Shown here one piece after another: positions 27,360-64,000 of a DNA stretch of 64,000 nt (position 1 is the stretch's first letter; each line of letters starts with the position of its first letter). The DNA lies in assembly GCF_017591435.1 (NCBI RefSeq), contig NC_059296.1, positions 394,501 to 458,500 on the forward strand, given 5' to 3'. This DNA is from Portunus trituberculatus (Eukaryota; Arthropoda; Malacostraca; Decapoda; Portunidae). The notes under the pieces are model-generated. The model worked only from the letters and a program-made list of their open reading frames with translations. It did no database searches and was not told the DNA's origin. Position numbers and translations under genes: made by a program.

Positions 27360-28370
27360 CACTCAACCCTTTGCTATCACGCCTGATTGGTGCATCTATC
27401 ACTGTGTGATAGCCAAAATTGCGATAACTGAAGTGAAGAACCTGTGGTAATAATTCAAATTGACAGTAGGACCTCCAAGCTGTCCCTCTTTGCTTAGTTT
27501 TATGCCATATAATAGTATAACAATGAAGAAATGGTACAGTATAAAAAAACTTGATCAAGAATCATAATAATATATTTTAGAGCTTTTGTTTAGCGTATTT
27601 AATGTTATAAAGTACACATGGGTGTATAAGACTCACACCCATTTCAACAGGTCAAATATAGGTAAAAAAGTTTTTTAGTATGTTTTAGCGTATCTAGCAG
27701 CACATTACACAACATTAATCTTTCCTAGCGCTCTTCAGTTGGTCTTACTGTTGCCCAGATACTTAAGATTTTTTCTTTTAAGTGGTGGCCTTAAAGCCCT
27801 TGCTACTGCTCTATTGCCATGCTCCTTGGCATAATCTACCACTTGTAGCTTGTAGGAGATTGTATACTTTGACCTTTTCCTTTCTGCTGCCATAATGGTG
27901 TGGGGTGTTAATGTGTTTTGTTATGATCATGAACTTGCTGGTACTCCTCACCACTAGATGATATTTCTAAAGATGTGTCACAGCCTCACAGGTTAGATTG
28001 TTTTAATTTTAAAGTGGTAATATTAGTAATGGTAATAATACCAGCAATAAAATAATGATGCATGCAGTTAAGGTAGGTAAAAGTACTGGAAAAAGATGTG
28101 TCCTATGTACTGTCAAATACAGTACCTCATTGTGTATGATTAGGAGCTAAGGTGGATGGGTAGATTGGGGAAATATGCAAAGAACTATTTCTCAATAGAG
28201 GTATATAGAGAAACTCAACTACCACGCGACTTCATAACAAAGGAATGTTTGAATGAGGGGCGCATGATAGTAATTTCTTGTGCAATATAAACACACGTGC
28301 AGCTTTTTTTAAGTATGTGCAATAGCAATGAAACGTGATAACAAAAGGTGCAATAGCAGAAGTTTAAGTG
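27360..28370 (-). mobile_element. Decayed pogo/Tigger-like transposon
   Basis: Degenerate inverted termini, CACTCAACCCTTTGCTATCA at 27360 and CACTTAAACTTCTGCTATTG (complement) ending at 28370, are flanked by TA on both sides. The 1011-bp element carries a remnant of the transposase N-terminus on the minus strand. Confidence 0.8.
27735..27893 (-). pseudogene. Pogo-like transposase N-terminal fragment
   Basis: A 52-codon reading frame starts MAAERKRSKYTISYKLQVV and continues DYAKEHGNRAVARAL. This is the basic start and helix-turn-helix (CENP-B N/psq type) that pogo-family transposases use to bind their termini. It then loses similarity and stops, and no DDE catalytic domain follows, so it cannot be active. 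It lies inside the TA-flanked element 27360-28370, in the orientation of that element. Confidence 0.75.
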
Positions 28371-28637
28371 TATTTACTTTGTCTCTAATGTTGTCACTGT
28401 CTCATCCTGTTGAATAACAGAATAAATAGCATCAAGAATCTTCACCATTGCCCCATGATATTATCACATGAACCAGGATTCCATCTAAAACACCTTTGAA
28501 ATTGTATATAAGATCTATTTTCTTGTTTCATGCACAAATAAATTACTACATAGCTTCATTCAGCATGTGCAAACAAAGAATCTCAACTTGTTGCTAATTA
28601 TATCACATTGTGATTCAAGACATCATTGAAAATGTCA

Positions 28638-28639
<2 letters not shown>

Positions 28640-28713
<74 letters not shown>
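28640..28713. repeat. (AT)n microsatellite
   Basis: A pure AT run of about 74 bp. Confidence 0.98.
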
Positions 28714-28716
<3 letters not shown>

Positions 28717-30610
28717 CAGTGAAAAGTCTAATAGGAGTGTTTAGGTTTTTCCACTACTACACATTTTTAAGAATCAACAGCTTCTTTATTATGGCATTCA
28801 GTCATAGTTTATTTCAGTTGTGTGGATCCTTTAATTTTCCAATACGTATTTAACTCTTAAAAGAACAATTCACATATGTAAATAACTTGTCTTTCCATAG
28901 AAAATAATAACAAGGAGATCTGTGGGAAGAATGTACTTGTTAAGTTTTCAAACATTTACTCATAAACGTAACAAAATTTACAAAGTTGGATTAAAGTGCA
29001 AATTATATTTTATACAGGTTTAATGTTCTTTAAATTAGAAAGTGCACCCTTGTCTAATGAAACTGATGTGATAGTCTGAGAACAAATGGACTGAAGGATA
29101 CATGAAAAAATATACCACAGTAACATTTCACAAAGATTTCTATAGTATGTATACTAGTCTACACCATCCATCACAACAGAGTTAACAGATCTACACAATA
29201 CAACACAAAGTGTGACCCGAAGGTAAGGCAGTCTATTCCAAGGTTTTGATGACTGATGAGTACCTGGAAGTAATTCTGTTTTTGATCTGTACAAAACTTC
29301 TGGGTCATTCAATTGTATGCAAGCTAGTTTTTTTTTTCTTTTTATATATACTCTTGGATTCAAAGTTCATTTAATTTCTGGTCATCCTGGAATTTATAGA
29401 GTAAAATACTTCAGTATCTCAATTTTTAGACTTAAGCTGGAAAAAAATCTCAGTCATTGATGCAATGGCTGACCAAACATTAACATTTGATTGTTTTCTA
29501 TTTACTATTTGACATTTAATAAACTGAAGTATTTTAATTTTGTACCAGATAAATATACATCATTAATAATCACGTTTCATTCCACACAACTATCATGGGA
29601 AGATTAAAAGCTAGTTTTTAAAAAAAGCAACACTCAACCAACCAATTTTGGCTACATAGTAATCCTAGTATAATTTTCTAAAGGCATGGTTAGTTGAGCA
29701 TAAGTCTTTGTGGAAAAAACAACTAATATGCAGGTAAAATTTGCACTATACACAAGTGGGCTTGTATGATTCAGGCATAAATAAATAATGAAAAGTAATA
29801 AAATACAGCATAGCTACATAATTATTTGAATTAAACAGTATGGGGTTCGAAGCACCAAGCCAGCAACTGACTATGTGGCACTAGGGCTGTTACGGGTGGA
29901 AATACATTTGATAAAAAATTTGAAGCCTGGATAAAGGATCATGGGATCTGATGTGGAGGTGTAAGAGCCATCAAGAAAGTTGTCTACATATGGGGAGTTG
30001 CGAGAGATTTGGAGTGAATGGGAGGGTTGAAATAGTCTCAAGAGTTGCAGGACAATCAAGAAATAGCAATGAGATTGATTAATACCAGCAACAGGGTAGG
30101 GAGGGAAAGCTGACAATCATGTGAGTCTAAGATAGGTGCATGTGTCCTGAATAAAGCTGCTCCTCACCTACAGTTAGACTGAATTGTACTATAATAACAT
30201 TGAAGGTCTGATGGAGTGGAGCTTATCACTGATTTCCACATTCCAAGTGACTGCCACCTTAATGGAATAGACAAAGGAGAATGGGGAAGCACTGAGACAG
30301 AAATACACTGGGAAGCTGAAGCAAATAGATGAGGCATAGTAAGTGCAAAGTCTCATTTCTATTGATGCTTAGACTGCAGAGAACTCAGGGAATATTCTCC
30401 ACATTGAGAAAAAGTAGCCTTTTCTGAAGATGAGTGAAAAGACAACATGAATCTAATGGTAGGAAGTCACAATATCATGTTCAAGTCTAGGATTGAATAT
30501 ATAATAGTTTTGATGTTAGGTTACATGAAATGAAGGAGGTTCCTTTAACAAAAGATGAGGAACAGCACAGCAAAACTTATATGATGCAGAAACTTTAGAC
30601 CATTTATGCA

Positions 30611-30614
<4 letters not shown>

Positions 30615-30694
<80 letters not shown>
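30615..30694. repeat. (GA)n microsatellite
   Basis: A pure GA run of about 80 bp. Confidence 0.98.
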
Positions 30695-30696
<2 letters not shown>

Positions 30697-32332
30697 CAGG
30701 GCAAAAGAGAAGACGGGCAAACTGAGAGTTGAAACAGTACAGTGGGTAAAAATGAGTTGAGATGAGGGGGAAAAAAGTGGAAATGTTTAGGGGAGAAGTA
30801 TTTTTGAGAACAAGGCAATAGGAGAGCAGTAGGGATTTCAGCTTGAAAAAGAGGAGGAAAGCACAGGCAGCCTGTGTGACAAACAAAATCAAGTCTGATA
30901 GGTGGAGGCAGGGAGGAAAGAAAGGAATGAACACCTAACTCAAACTTGAAACTGTTATTATTACCATTACTTTAGCTAATTTGGAAAGAAGCCATTAGAC
31001 AATATATCACTGGCAATAGTAATCCATAAAACTAGTTAATCCTGGTATTCAACATTTTCTTTGTATACAAAGAAACTTGTAAAATGCACCTAACAATAAA
31101 TAACCACAGACACACAAGTAAGATTCCTTTCTAGACATGACATCACATACTAGAGAAATGTGCTGTAAAACTATGACAAAGTAGTCTGATCAAACAAGGG
31201 ACTATCATAGCTACTAGTCAGCAAGGAGCCAAACTCTATTTATAGTGTTGCTTAACCAATTATTTTGAAAGCATTTAACAAAATAATGACAAGATTTAAA
31301 ACCAAGGTACCATTTTTTTCTGTTTTCTATTCTTACCCTGACCTAGTTACTTGATGATAGATTTCTGACATTAAAACAATTGTTTCAAGTAAGTTGTAAT
31401 ATTTCATCTTGTCACTCTGGTCTACATAGGCAGCAATCTTTGATCTTAATCTCACATCCAAAACTATCAGAACATTTCCATATAATGGTCTTCACTATTT
31501 AAAGCCTCAAAAATCTGTAGACTTTAGAACAAAAACATTCATTCATTCAATGCAAATGACCTATTACTGAGATTAACATTTGAAACATTCCCCAAATTTA
31601 CTTAATTCTAAATATATCCTCACAAACACCATTCCTATTGTTTCTCCATAATAATGCTTCCAATCAGATGCACAGATATTTATGCAATGTCTAGCATACA
31701 TCTCCAGTAGCTTTTATTAGATAATTCATAAATACTTACTACAAAGATACAAATATGATGGTTTTGAAACATCATAAAGGAAAACAAAAGATGGCATAGC
31801 TTAAAAAAAAAAAAAAAAAAAAGCTAAGGAATAACAGGAAAATTAGGAATATAAAGTATGAAAACAACTGGGAAAGACTGATATGGTAAAAGTACATCTT
31901 GCATTCTGTAAAGGTATGATGGTAAGCTTTACAAAAATGGTATACTCAACAATTTTGACTGCAAGTATTGTACTTATATAAATAATCTAAATGATTGCAT
32001 TCGTGACGTAAAACATATATTTGGTATCAGCACTTCTACATCTTACTACAAAACAAAGGTTGCCTATCTTTCAGTCATGATTACACTTCAAAATTTAGAC
32101 ATATTTCATAATAACATTTGAGGCCATTAATAGCTATATAGTGTATGTTCCCTTCACTGGTGTCAATGTAACTATGAGGTAGGCAAAGAAGATACACATA
32201 CCATGAACTCAACACCAGAAACAATAATCTCAATGAAAACATATACTTGGAGATTTAATGTGTGCTATCCACATCTGCAATTGTCTTTGTAGTATGCCAG
32301 CAAGGTAAGCATTAGGAAGAGGAGCAGAGGGC

Positions 32333-35300
32333 TCAGTTCACTTCATGGGCCTGGGTTTCCTGAGGCTTCATGACCTCTGGCAGCTCAGGAGGAGAGGACA
32401 GAGGAGTAATGTCAAGACTCTCAAATTCTCCATTTTCTTGCCTGTGACAAAAGAGAAAAATAAAAAACTGCAATATCTCACCAAATAAGCATTAATTTCA
32501 TAATCGTGAGGGAAAGCTATTGGATGCTGCAAATGACATTATGAAAACTGCATAGAAACTGCCTTAGAGGGATTAATTTCCAGCAGAAAATAGTGTTGAA
32601 GCAATCTATTCAACATATTTTGCCTTATCACCACACGATTATTTATATATTTGACTAGGCTACACAAGTGGAATCTAAAGTAACAGATTATACTAAAGAA
32701 ACTAATTGAGCAATCAACTCTATATCAAAGCATAAAGGTAAGATGCTGAGGTTAAGAAAAAAAAAATGTAAACCTATATCAATGAAGCCAAATTAGGTGA
32801 AAAATTGCAAATAATATAAAGGAAGAAGTGTCTGAAGTAAATGATGATGTAGAATGCTGGTACTGGTCTGTGTTAGATGATCAAGAGCTAAACTATTCAA
32901 GGAATTCTTAGACAAAGTAAAACTGAAACGATTGAATTTGTGTATAATGTTCAAGGTCCTTTATGGTCATCTAAAAAGAAATGTTTATTGCTAGAAATAA
33001 CTAAAAGTAAGACTGCCAAGTAAAATGTGAAGGCAAGGCACAAGCTTCACCAATACACACTGCTTCACCTGAACACCAAGGCAACTGTAGCAGGACTCTG
33101 GGCTCGAGCTGTCTGGGCTGATAAATTGTAGTCGCTCAATTGTTTGTCGTCGTCAAATATTTCTGTTCCACGTTCATTCATGAGCTGCTGATTTTCTGGT
33201 TCTACTTTCATTATTCCTTAAAGAAAAAGAAGAAGAAGAAAAAAAAAAAAAGTCACATGTAATAGATTTTCCTTCTTTTTAATGACAATAAAAAATTTCA
33301 AATTCCAATACCATTGATATACACAGGCGACTCAAAAAATTCAAAAGTACTCACCTTGTATGATTTTTTTTAGTTCTCTTACTGTTGTTGTTTCCTTTGC
33401 ATCTGTGAAGATTGTAGTCTTCTTTCTCCGAACCATCAAAAACACATCCTGCAAAAAAGTTCAGTGTGTAGCTCATGTTGACAATTGTCAGTCCTCATTA
33501 GCTCATGTAAAAAACATGGCAAAAGAAACAGAATTAGTCACAGGTGGACAGTTTTGGAAGAGTTAGCTATGGCATTAACACAGTAGGGGGAGCCTTCAGT
33601 GAGTGAGGTTTCCTTCAATGTCTCCTTCGGATATTTTACAATTATTACTATTACTGTACTATTACAATTCCTGCCACATCTCTATCTAACTCTTGTCTTT
33701 GTGGTTTGGATATGCAGAAGACTTCTAGTGCCTCTCACTCATTGTGTCCACTTCTCTACTGCAAGAGTTAGCAAGTATTTACAATCTTTCATCCTTTTCT
33801 ATTGGTAAGCTCCAGAACTTCCTACAATCTTCTGTAATACCTCCTACCTCTGATCTGAACTGTTTCAAGAGAGAGATATCAAAACACTTTTCAAATTCTA
33901 AGTAACCCATTTGACTGAACTTTCTGGGGACTAGCAGCTTGAATGGGCTTTTTCTGTCACTCTTAACCAGAGACTCTTAAAAAAAAAAAAATAATAAATA
34001 AAATAAATAAATAAATAAATAAACAAACAAACAAACAAACAAACAAAAATGGCAAATAAATAAAAAAAAAAAAGAGATAAAGAATAAAATATCTGAATAA
34101 CAATATAAAATAATTTGAACATGTATATCTCTAAAATTGTTACTGAGCAGTACACCAAGACAATCAAAAAGACCCATTGACTATCCTGCTACTATCATGC
34201 TTGATGCTTGATGTGGTGTAGAGGAAACTGTTCAGAGCTGTGGAGTTGTACCACTCTTTGCAGTCCTGGCGTCCCTAAACTGTAAAGCCATTTAGTCCAG
34301 TAACGAGTTGATGGGTGCTCTACAGAGTGAATTGTAGCCTGGTACTAGCAGCTGATCTCAAGCAGTCCACAGGTACTTGTCCAGATGGGACTTAAATTCT
34401 TCTGCAGAACAATTGGTAAAGTCTAATAGTCTTTGAGAGGTTGTAAAAAATTCTCAGACCACTGTAGCATAGGTTAGCTGAGAGAAGGGACCTAAGTCTG
34501 GCTGGTGCATAGGCTGGTGGGACTCTCCTGAGGTGTTTTCTTCCTGTCCTTTCATTCATGTATGCCTCACTTTGTTACTGCTGGAAGGGTTACGTACTTT
34601 GCCCGTAAGGATTTTGGACCACTTTCTGCGAACACTGCCAGATGAACCTCCCATCCTGGGCTACACGACTTACTGCAAGCCAGACTCTAACTCTATGCCA
34701 GACCTGATGGCTCTTCTGAAAAGTGACTTTCTGACTGGCAGAAGTGACAGACCACCATAACTGTGAGGAAGACCCTCGAGATCCAACTAAGTAAACTAAG
34801 TACTAAGTAAGTATTATGGAGTACCTGTTCCTTTGGCATTGCTGGGAATAAGAGGCCTAGTCTCTCCAGTTGTTCCCAGTATGAAAGCTCTCTCATCCTT
34901 TGTATTTGTCTGGTGAACAATTGTTGGACTGACTCTAAGGCTTGAATGTCCATTGCCTTGTAAGGAGACCATAACTGGCAACAATAGTCCAAGATGGGTT
35001 GGACTAATGCCCTCCACAGAGTCATCAGGTATTCTCCTTCCCAGGAGTAAAATGTTCTAAGAATCCAGCCTGCAATCCTTGTGGCTTTCCTTATGGTGTC
35101 CTGGAGGTGGTGTCTGAAGGTGTTGTTAGCATCAAGGTGTACTTCCAGACATTTAACTTTTTGGCTGGTGGCTATGAATTGCCTCTCACTGGATAGGAGG
35201 GAAGTGTTCTTGAGCGTCTCTTGATTTGTGCCATTCCTAAGCAGTTGGAATTTGCTGTCATCAAAGAACATGTTGGTCTGTTTGGCCCACTCATGGATTT

Positions 35301-36843
35301 TTGTAAAGATCCTCTTGAAAAAAATCAATGTCATCAGCAAAGGAGGCTGTTGCTGAGTGATGTACTTCCCTGCCTATATCCCCAACCATTATAAGGAACC
35401 CTTGGGGGGATGCCACTTATGACATTGTGCTCCTCGGAGGTAGCATCATTTGCTGTCAGTGCTTGCACTCTTTATGTGAGGAAGTCAAATAGCCACTGGC
35501 TCACTTTTCCTGTTATTCTGAGGTCCATCTTTTTTAACAGTATGCTGTGGTTCATCTTGTCAAAAGTCTTTGCGAAGTCTTAAAAAGACTGTGTCGACAT
35601 TGTTGCCTTCTGCAAGGTGGTGTAGGAGCTTGTCATTGTATTCAAGGAGCTGTGACAAGCAATATCGACCTCTCCAGAATCCATGCTAGCCTGGGTTCAG
35701 TAGATTCCTGTCTTCCAGGTAGAGGTAAATTCTGCTTCGGAAAATAATCTCAACATTTTCAATTGGCCTATAATATTTTGATAATCCTTTAGATCCCCCT
35801 TTAAAGATTGTGTTTATTGTGGCCTTTTTAGCTTGTGTTGGCATTTTACCTGTGTCTAAAGGGTGACGCCAGAGGAGGTAAGGAGAATGATCTAGGCTGT
35901 CTTTGCATTTGAGTAGAATTGTTGGTATGTTTCCTAGGCCAGGTGATGAGTTTAGTTCTGATTCTTTAATTGCAGTAATGATGTCTCCTTTTTATAAAAC
36001 TAATATCTTGTATTCCTGGAGTGGCCATGATTTCATATACACCTGCATCATCATTTCCGGTTGTCTTTCTTTCGTTGGGGAGTTATGCTGGTTTTAGTGA
36101 TGGATGCACACTCTTACAGACTAAAAATGACAGTCTTAAGATAATCCAATGAAGTAATGACACAAAAAACATTCACAATTCATTTCCAGAATACCAAAGC
36201 TATTTCCACAACAAAATTACACCATTGACTGACTAGGAAAAAAATCCCACTTTCCATAAATATAACAACAATTATTTCTTCCATTGGGTGTCATCAAGTG
36301 ATGAAGAACGAGAAGCAGGGCTTGAAGTGATGACTGGCAAATTCTTTATTATTATTATTACTGAAATAATTATTGAAATAAACGAGTTTGTTGATAGTGC
36401 CTCTAGCCGTTTAACGAAAAATCATAAAAAAATAAATAAGCAACCTTCATCCAGTAGGTATACATGAAAATACCATGAGGACACACGTCACTATACAATA
36501 TGACTGGCAGATTATCTAGTCCTAAAATAATTATCTAAGACAACAGGGTTATTGATATTGTTCTAAATCTTTTAACGTTTACCGAAAACACATACAAGAA
36601 AAATACACAAGGGCAGAGATAATTATATGTCGCGCGTGTGTGTGCGCGCACTTCTGCTCAGGGCCAGTGAGCGGTCAGTGCTATGGGGTGGCTCGCCGGC
36701 CCGTCACTTGTCTACAGGCCCCACGTCTCCACTTCCACGGTCATGCTACCTTGTCCCCATTACAGCTGCAAAACTGGTGCTGTCATCGATATGAAGCAAA
36801 CGAACCCTTAAAACGAGAACAATGTATAGGAGAGACCTACCAT
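32333..36843 (-). CDS. ELOB: Elongin B (transcription elongation factor B subunit 2)
   Basis: Elongin B pairs with elongin C to form the adaptor of cullin-2/5 ubiquitin ligases (VHL and SOCS boxes) and is part of the elongin complex acting on RNA polymerase II. Four exons (minus: 36841-36843, 33355-33448, 33069-33216, 32333-32441) join in phase to 117 aa, against 118 in human. The ubiquitin-like fold starts DVFLMVRRKKTTIFTDAKET; SAQTARAQSPATVALVFR and the tail SSPPELPEVMKPQ match the family closely. Exon 1 contributes only the ATG, followed directly by GTAGGT, and the next acceptor (TTGCAG) opens with GAT for Asp2. Intron 1 holds a decayed retrotransposon. CDC14 starts about 0.9 kb away on the other strand. 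Confidence 0.96.
34205..34470 (-). mobile_element. 3' end of the same LINE, minus strand
   Basis: TNCSAEEFKSHLDKYLW and a decayed PGYNSLCRAPINS on the minus strand are the usual C-terminal end of these reverse transcriptases. It is separated from the main body by an inverted fragment at about 34500-34800. Confidence 0.65.
34530..34800 (+). mobile_element. Inverted LINE 3' fragment nested in the element
   Basis: On the plus strand, DHFLRTLPDEPPILGYTTYC is another copy of the same C-terminal region, facing the opposite way. A short AACTAAGT-like repeat follows near 34787-34810, as LINEs of this kind often have at the 3' end. Confidence 0.65.
34800..36060 (-). mobile_element. Decayed non-LTR retrotransposon, reverse transcriptase part
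   Basis: Frameshifted minus-strand reverse transcriptase: DFAKTFDKMNHSILLKKMD (35509-35579 region), the catalytic FADD (35330-35341) and the downstream thumb region VKCLEVHLDANNTFRHHLQ and LDYCCQLWSPYKAMD (about 34900-35150). Several frame breaks show it is dead. The motifs place it in the jockey/CR1-like group of LINEs. It sits in elongin B intron 1 in the same orientation as the gene. Confidence 0.85.
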
Positions 36844-37768
36844 GACTCTCGCTAAACGGAGGTAAATAACCAAACAGGGACAACAACACAACGAAGGACT
36901 GGCGGCTTGGTTCTCATGATAGTGGGTAATAATTTTTTATTGTATGTACGAAATATATTTTTTTCACTGATTTTGAATCTCTAAAATAAAATCATGCATT
37001 TTTAAAAACTTTATAAGGCATGTTCAATGATAGTATTGGTCATTGCAATATTTTGGTGACGTTGACATACATTTTCGAAATACGCAAACTTAAGAAAATC
37101 ATAAATAATTAAAACGTTATAGTGATTTTCGTTGTTGTAAATTTTGAAATTTTCATGTAGTAGTAGGCTACATTACGATATTTTAATGGAAAATGTAAGG
37201 ATTGCGCAGCGGCTCTTGATCGTTGTGTGAGGAGATTATTGCCACAGGTCGCTACACTCGCTTATTTGGCAATGCACAACCTCATACTGACATGACTTCT
37301 CTCTGCTATATTATCACGTAACTACAGAACCTAAGCCTACCCATTTATGACTAGTTATAGACACATAAACACTTGACAAGGCATAAAAAAAAACGTGAGC
37401 TTGACTAGCGGTAGGCGGGCACCTCACCGCGCGGGGCCCTCTCTCTGATTGGCTCGGCTGGAGTTTAAATAAAAGCATTTAAAACAAACATGGCTACAGA
37501 GTGACACTGTGCGATGCGCTGGAGTGCTGCTGTGTTTTATTCCCAGTGACACGTTGACAATAATGACGGTAGTGACCCAGGTAGCGGTGGCGTGACAAGC
37601 GAAGGGGCGGTGGGGCGGCAGCAACGAGTGTGGCTCTGGTAGAGTGGCGTGTACAGGTGCTACGGGACTCAATGAGCCCCACCGTATGCTTGTTGAGTGC
37701 TAGTGTGTGCGAAAGTGCTAGTGACAAAAGTGAGTGCTAAACCATTGAGCAGGACAGTCGCCTTGAGC
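36844..37768. promoter_or_regulatory. Divergent promoter region (elongin B / CDC14)
   Basis: The start codons lie 925 bp apart, head to head. The part next to CDC14 (about 37400-37768) is GC-richer than its surroundings and probably holds its 5' UTR. No TATA box was seen, as is usual for housekeeping genes. Confidence 0.6.

Positions 37769-64000
<26,232 letters not shown>

Larger units (their letters stand above)
28371..32332. other. Intergenic and probable elongin B 3' UTR
   Basis: AT-rich sequence with (AT)n at 28640-28713, (GA)n at 30615-30694 and an A-run near 31803. The untranslated 3' end of elongin B should occupy the right part. No other gene was recognised. Confidence 0.65.

Overview
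This window is nuclear DNA of an arthropod, most likely a decapod crustacean. Genes are split by GT-AG introns, there are very dense (GA)n/(CT)n and (CA)n/(GT)n microsatellites (many over 100 bp), tRNA-derived SINEs and many small DNA transposons, and the protein homologies are animal. There is no bacterial operon, CRISPR array or plasmid-like feature. The species call is an inference from composition.

Genes, left to right. (1) 440-1842, minus: internal exons of an unidentified gene with EF-hand/WD-like sequence. (2) 3415-5373, plus: a secreted S1-family serine protease in three exons behind a TATA box. It keeps the catalytic triad but has a filled S1 pocket and no Arg/Lys at the activation site. 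(3) 8752-24309, minus: a nine-exon gene encoding an 849-aa protein. About 490 residues of basic, Ser/Pro-rich, probably disordered sequence are fused to a divergent copy of the proteasome lid subunit Rpn6/PSMD11. Its last exon carries an apparent one-base frameshift. (4) 25437-26845, plus: a five-finger zinc-finger protein. (5) 32333-36843, minus: elongin B, complete in four exons, with the start codon alone in exon 1. (6) 37769 to beyond the window end, plus: CDC14 dual-specificity phosphatase, six exons through the catalytic HC(X)5R loop, running off the 3' edge.

Elongin B and CDC14 are head to head (about 0.9 kb between start codons), as are the Rpn6-like gene and the zinc-finger gene (about 1.1 kb). 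The genes do not form one pathway, although proteasome lid, elongin/cullin ligase and mitotic-exit phosphatase functions all touch protein turnover and the cell cycle.

The rest is introns and intergenic DNA full of mobile elements: pogo/Tigger-like TIR elements with TA duplications (14141-15413, 18836-20619, 27360-28370, plus a partial copy at 15660); a Harbinger-type MITE (15972-16384) whose empty site survives in a sister repeat; a hAT MITE with an 8-bp duplication (26953-27280); a mariner-like MITE (24643-24861); a 110-bp foldback element (45463-45572); a 1.05-kb TIR element in a CDC14 intron (62391-63439); a decayed non-LTR retrotransposon in elongin B intron 1; and two SINE families, one embedded in (CA)n tracts. 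Degenerate tandem arrays lie at about 45.1-45.9 kb and 59.5-60.6 kb.
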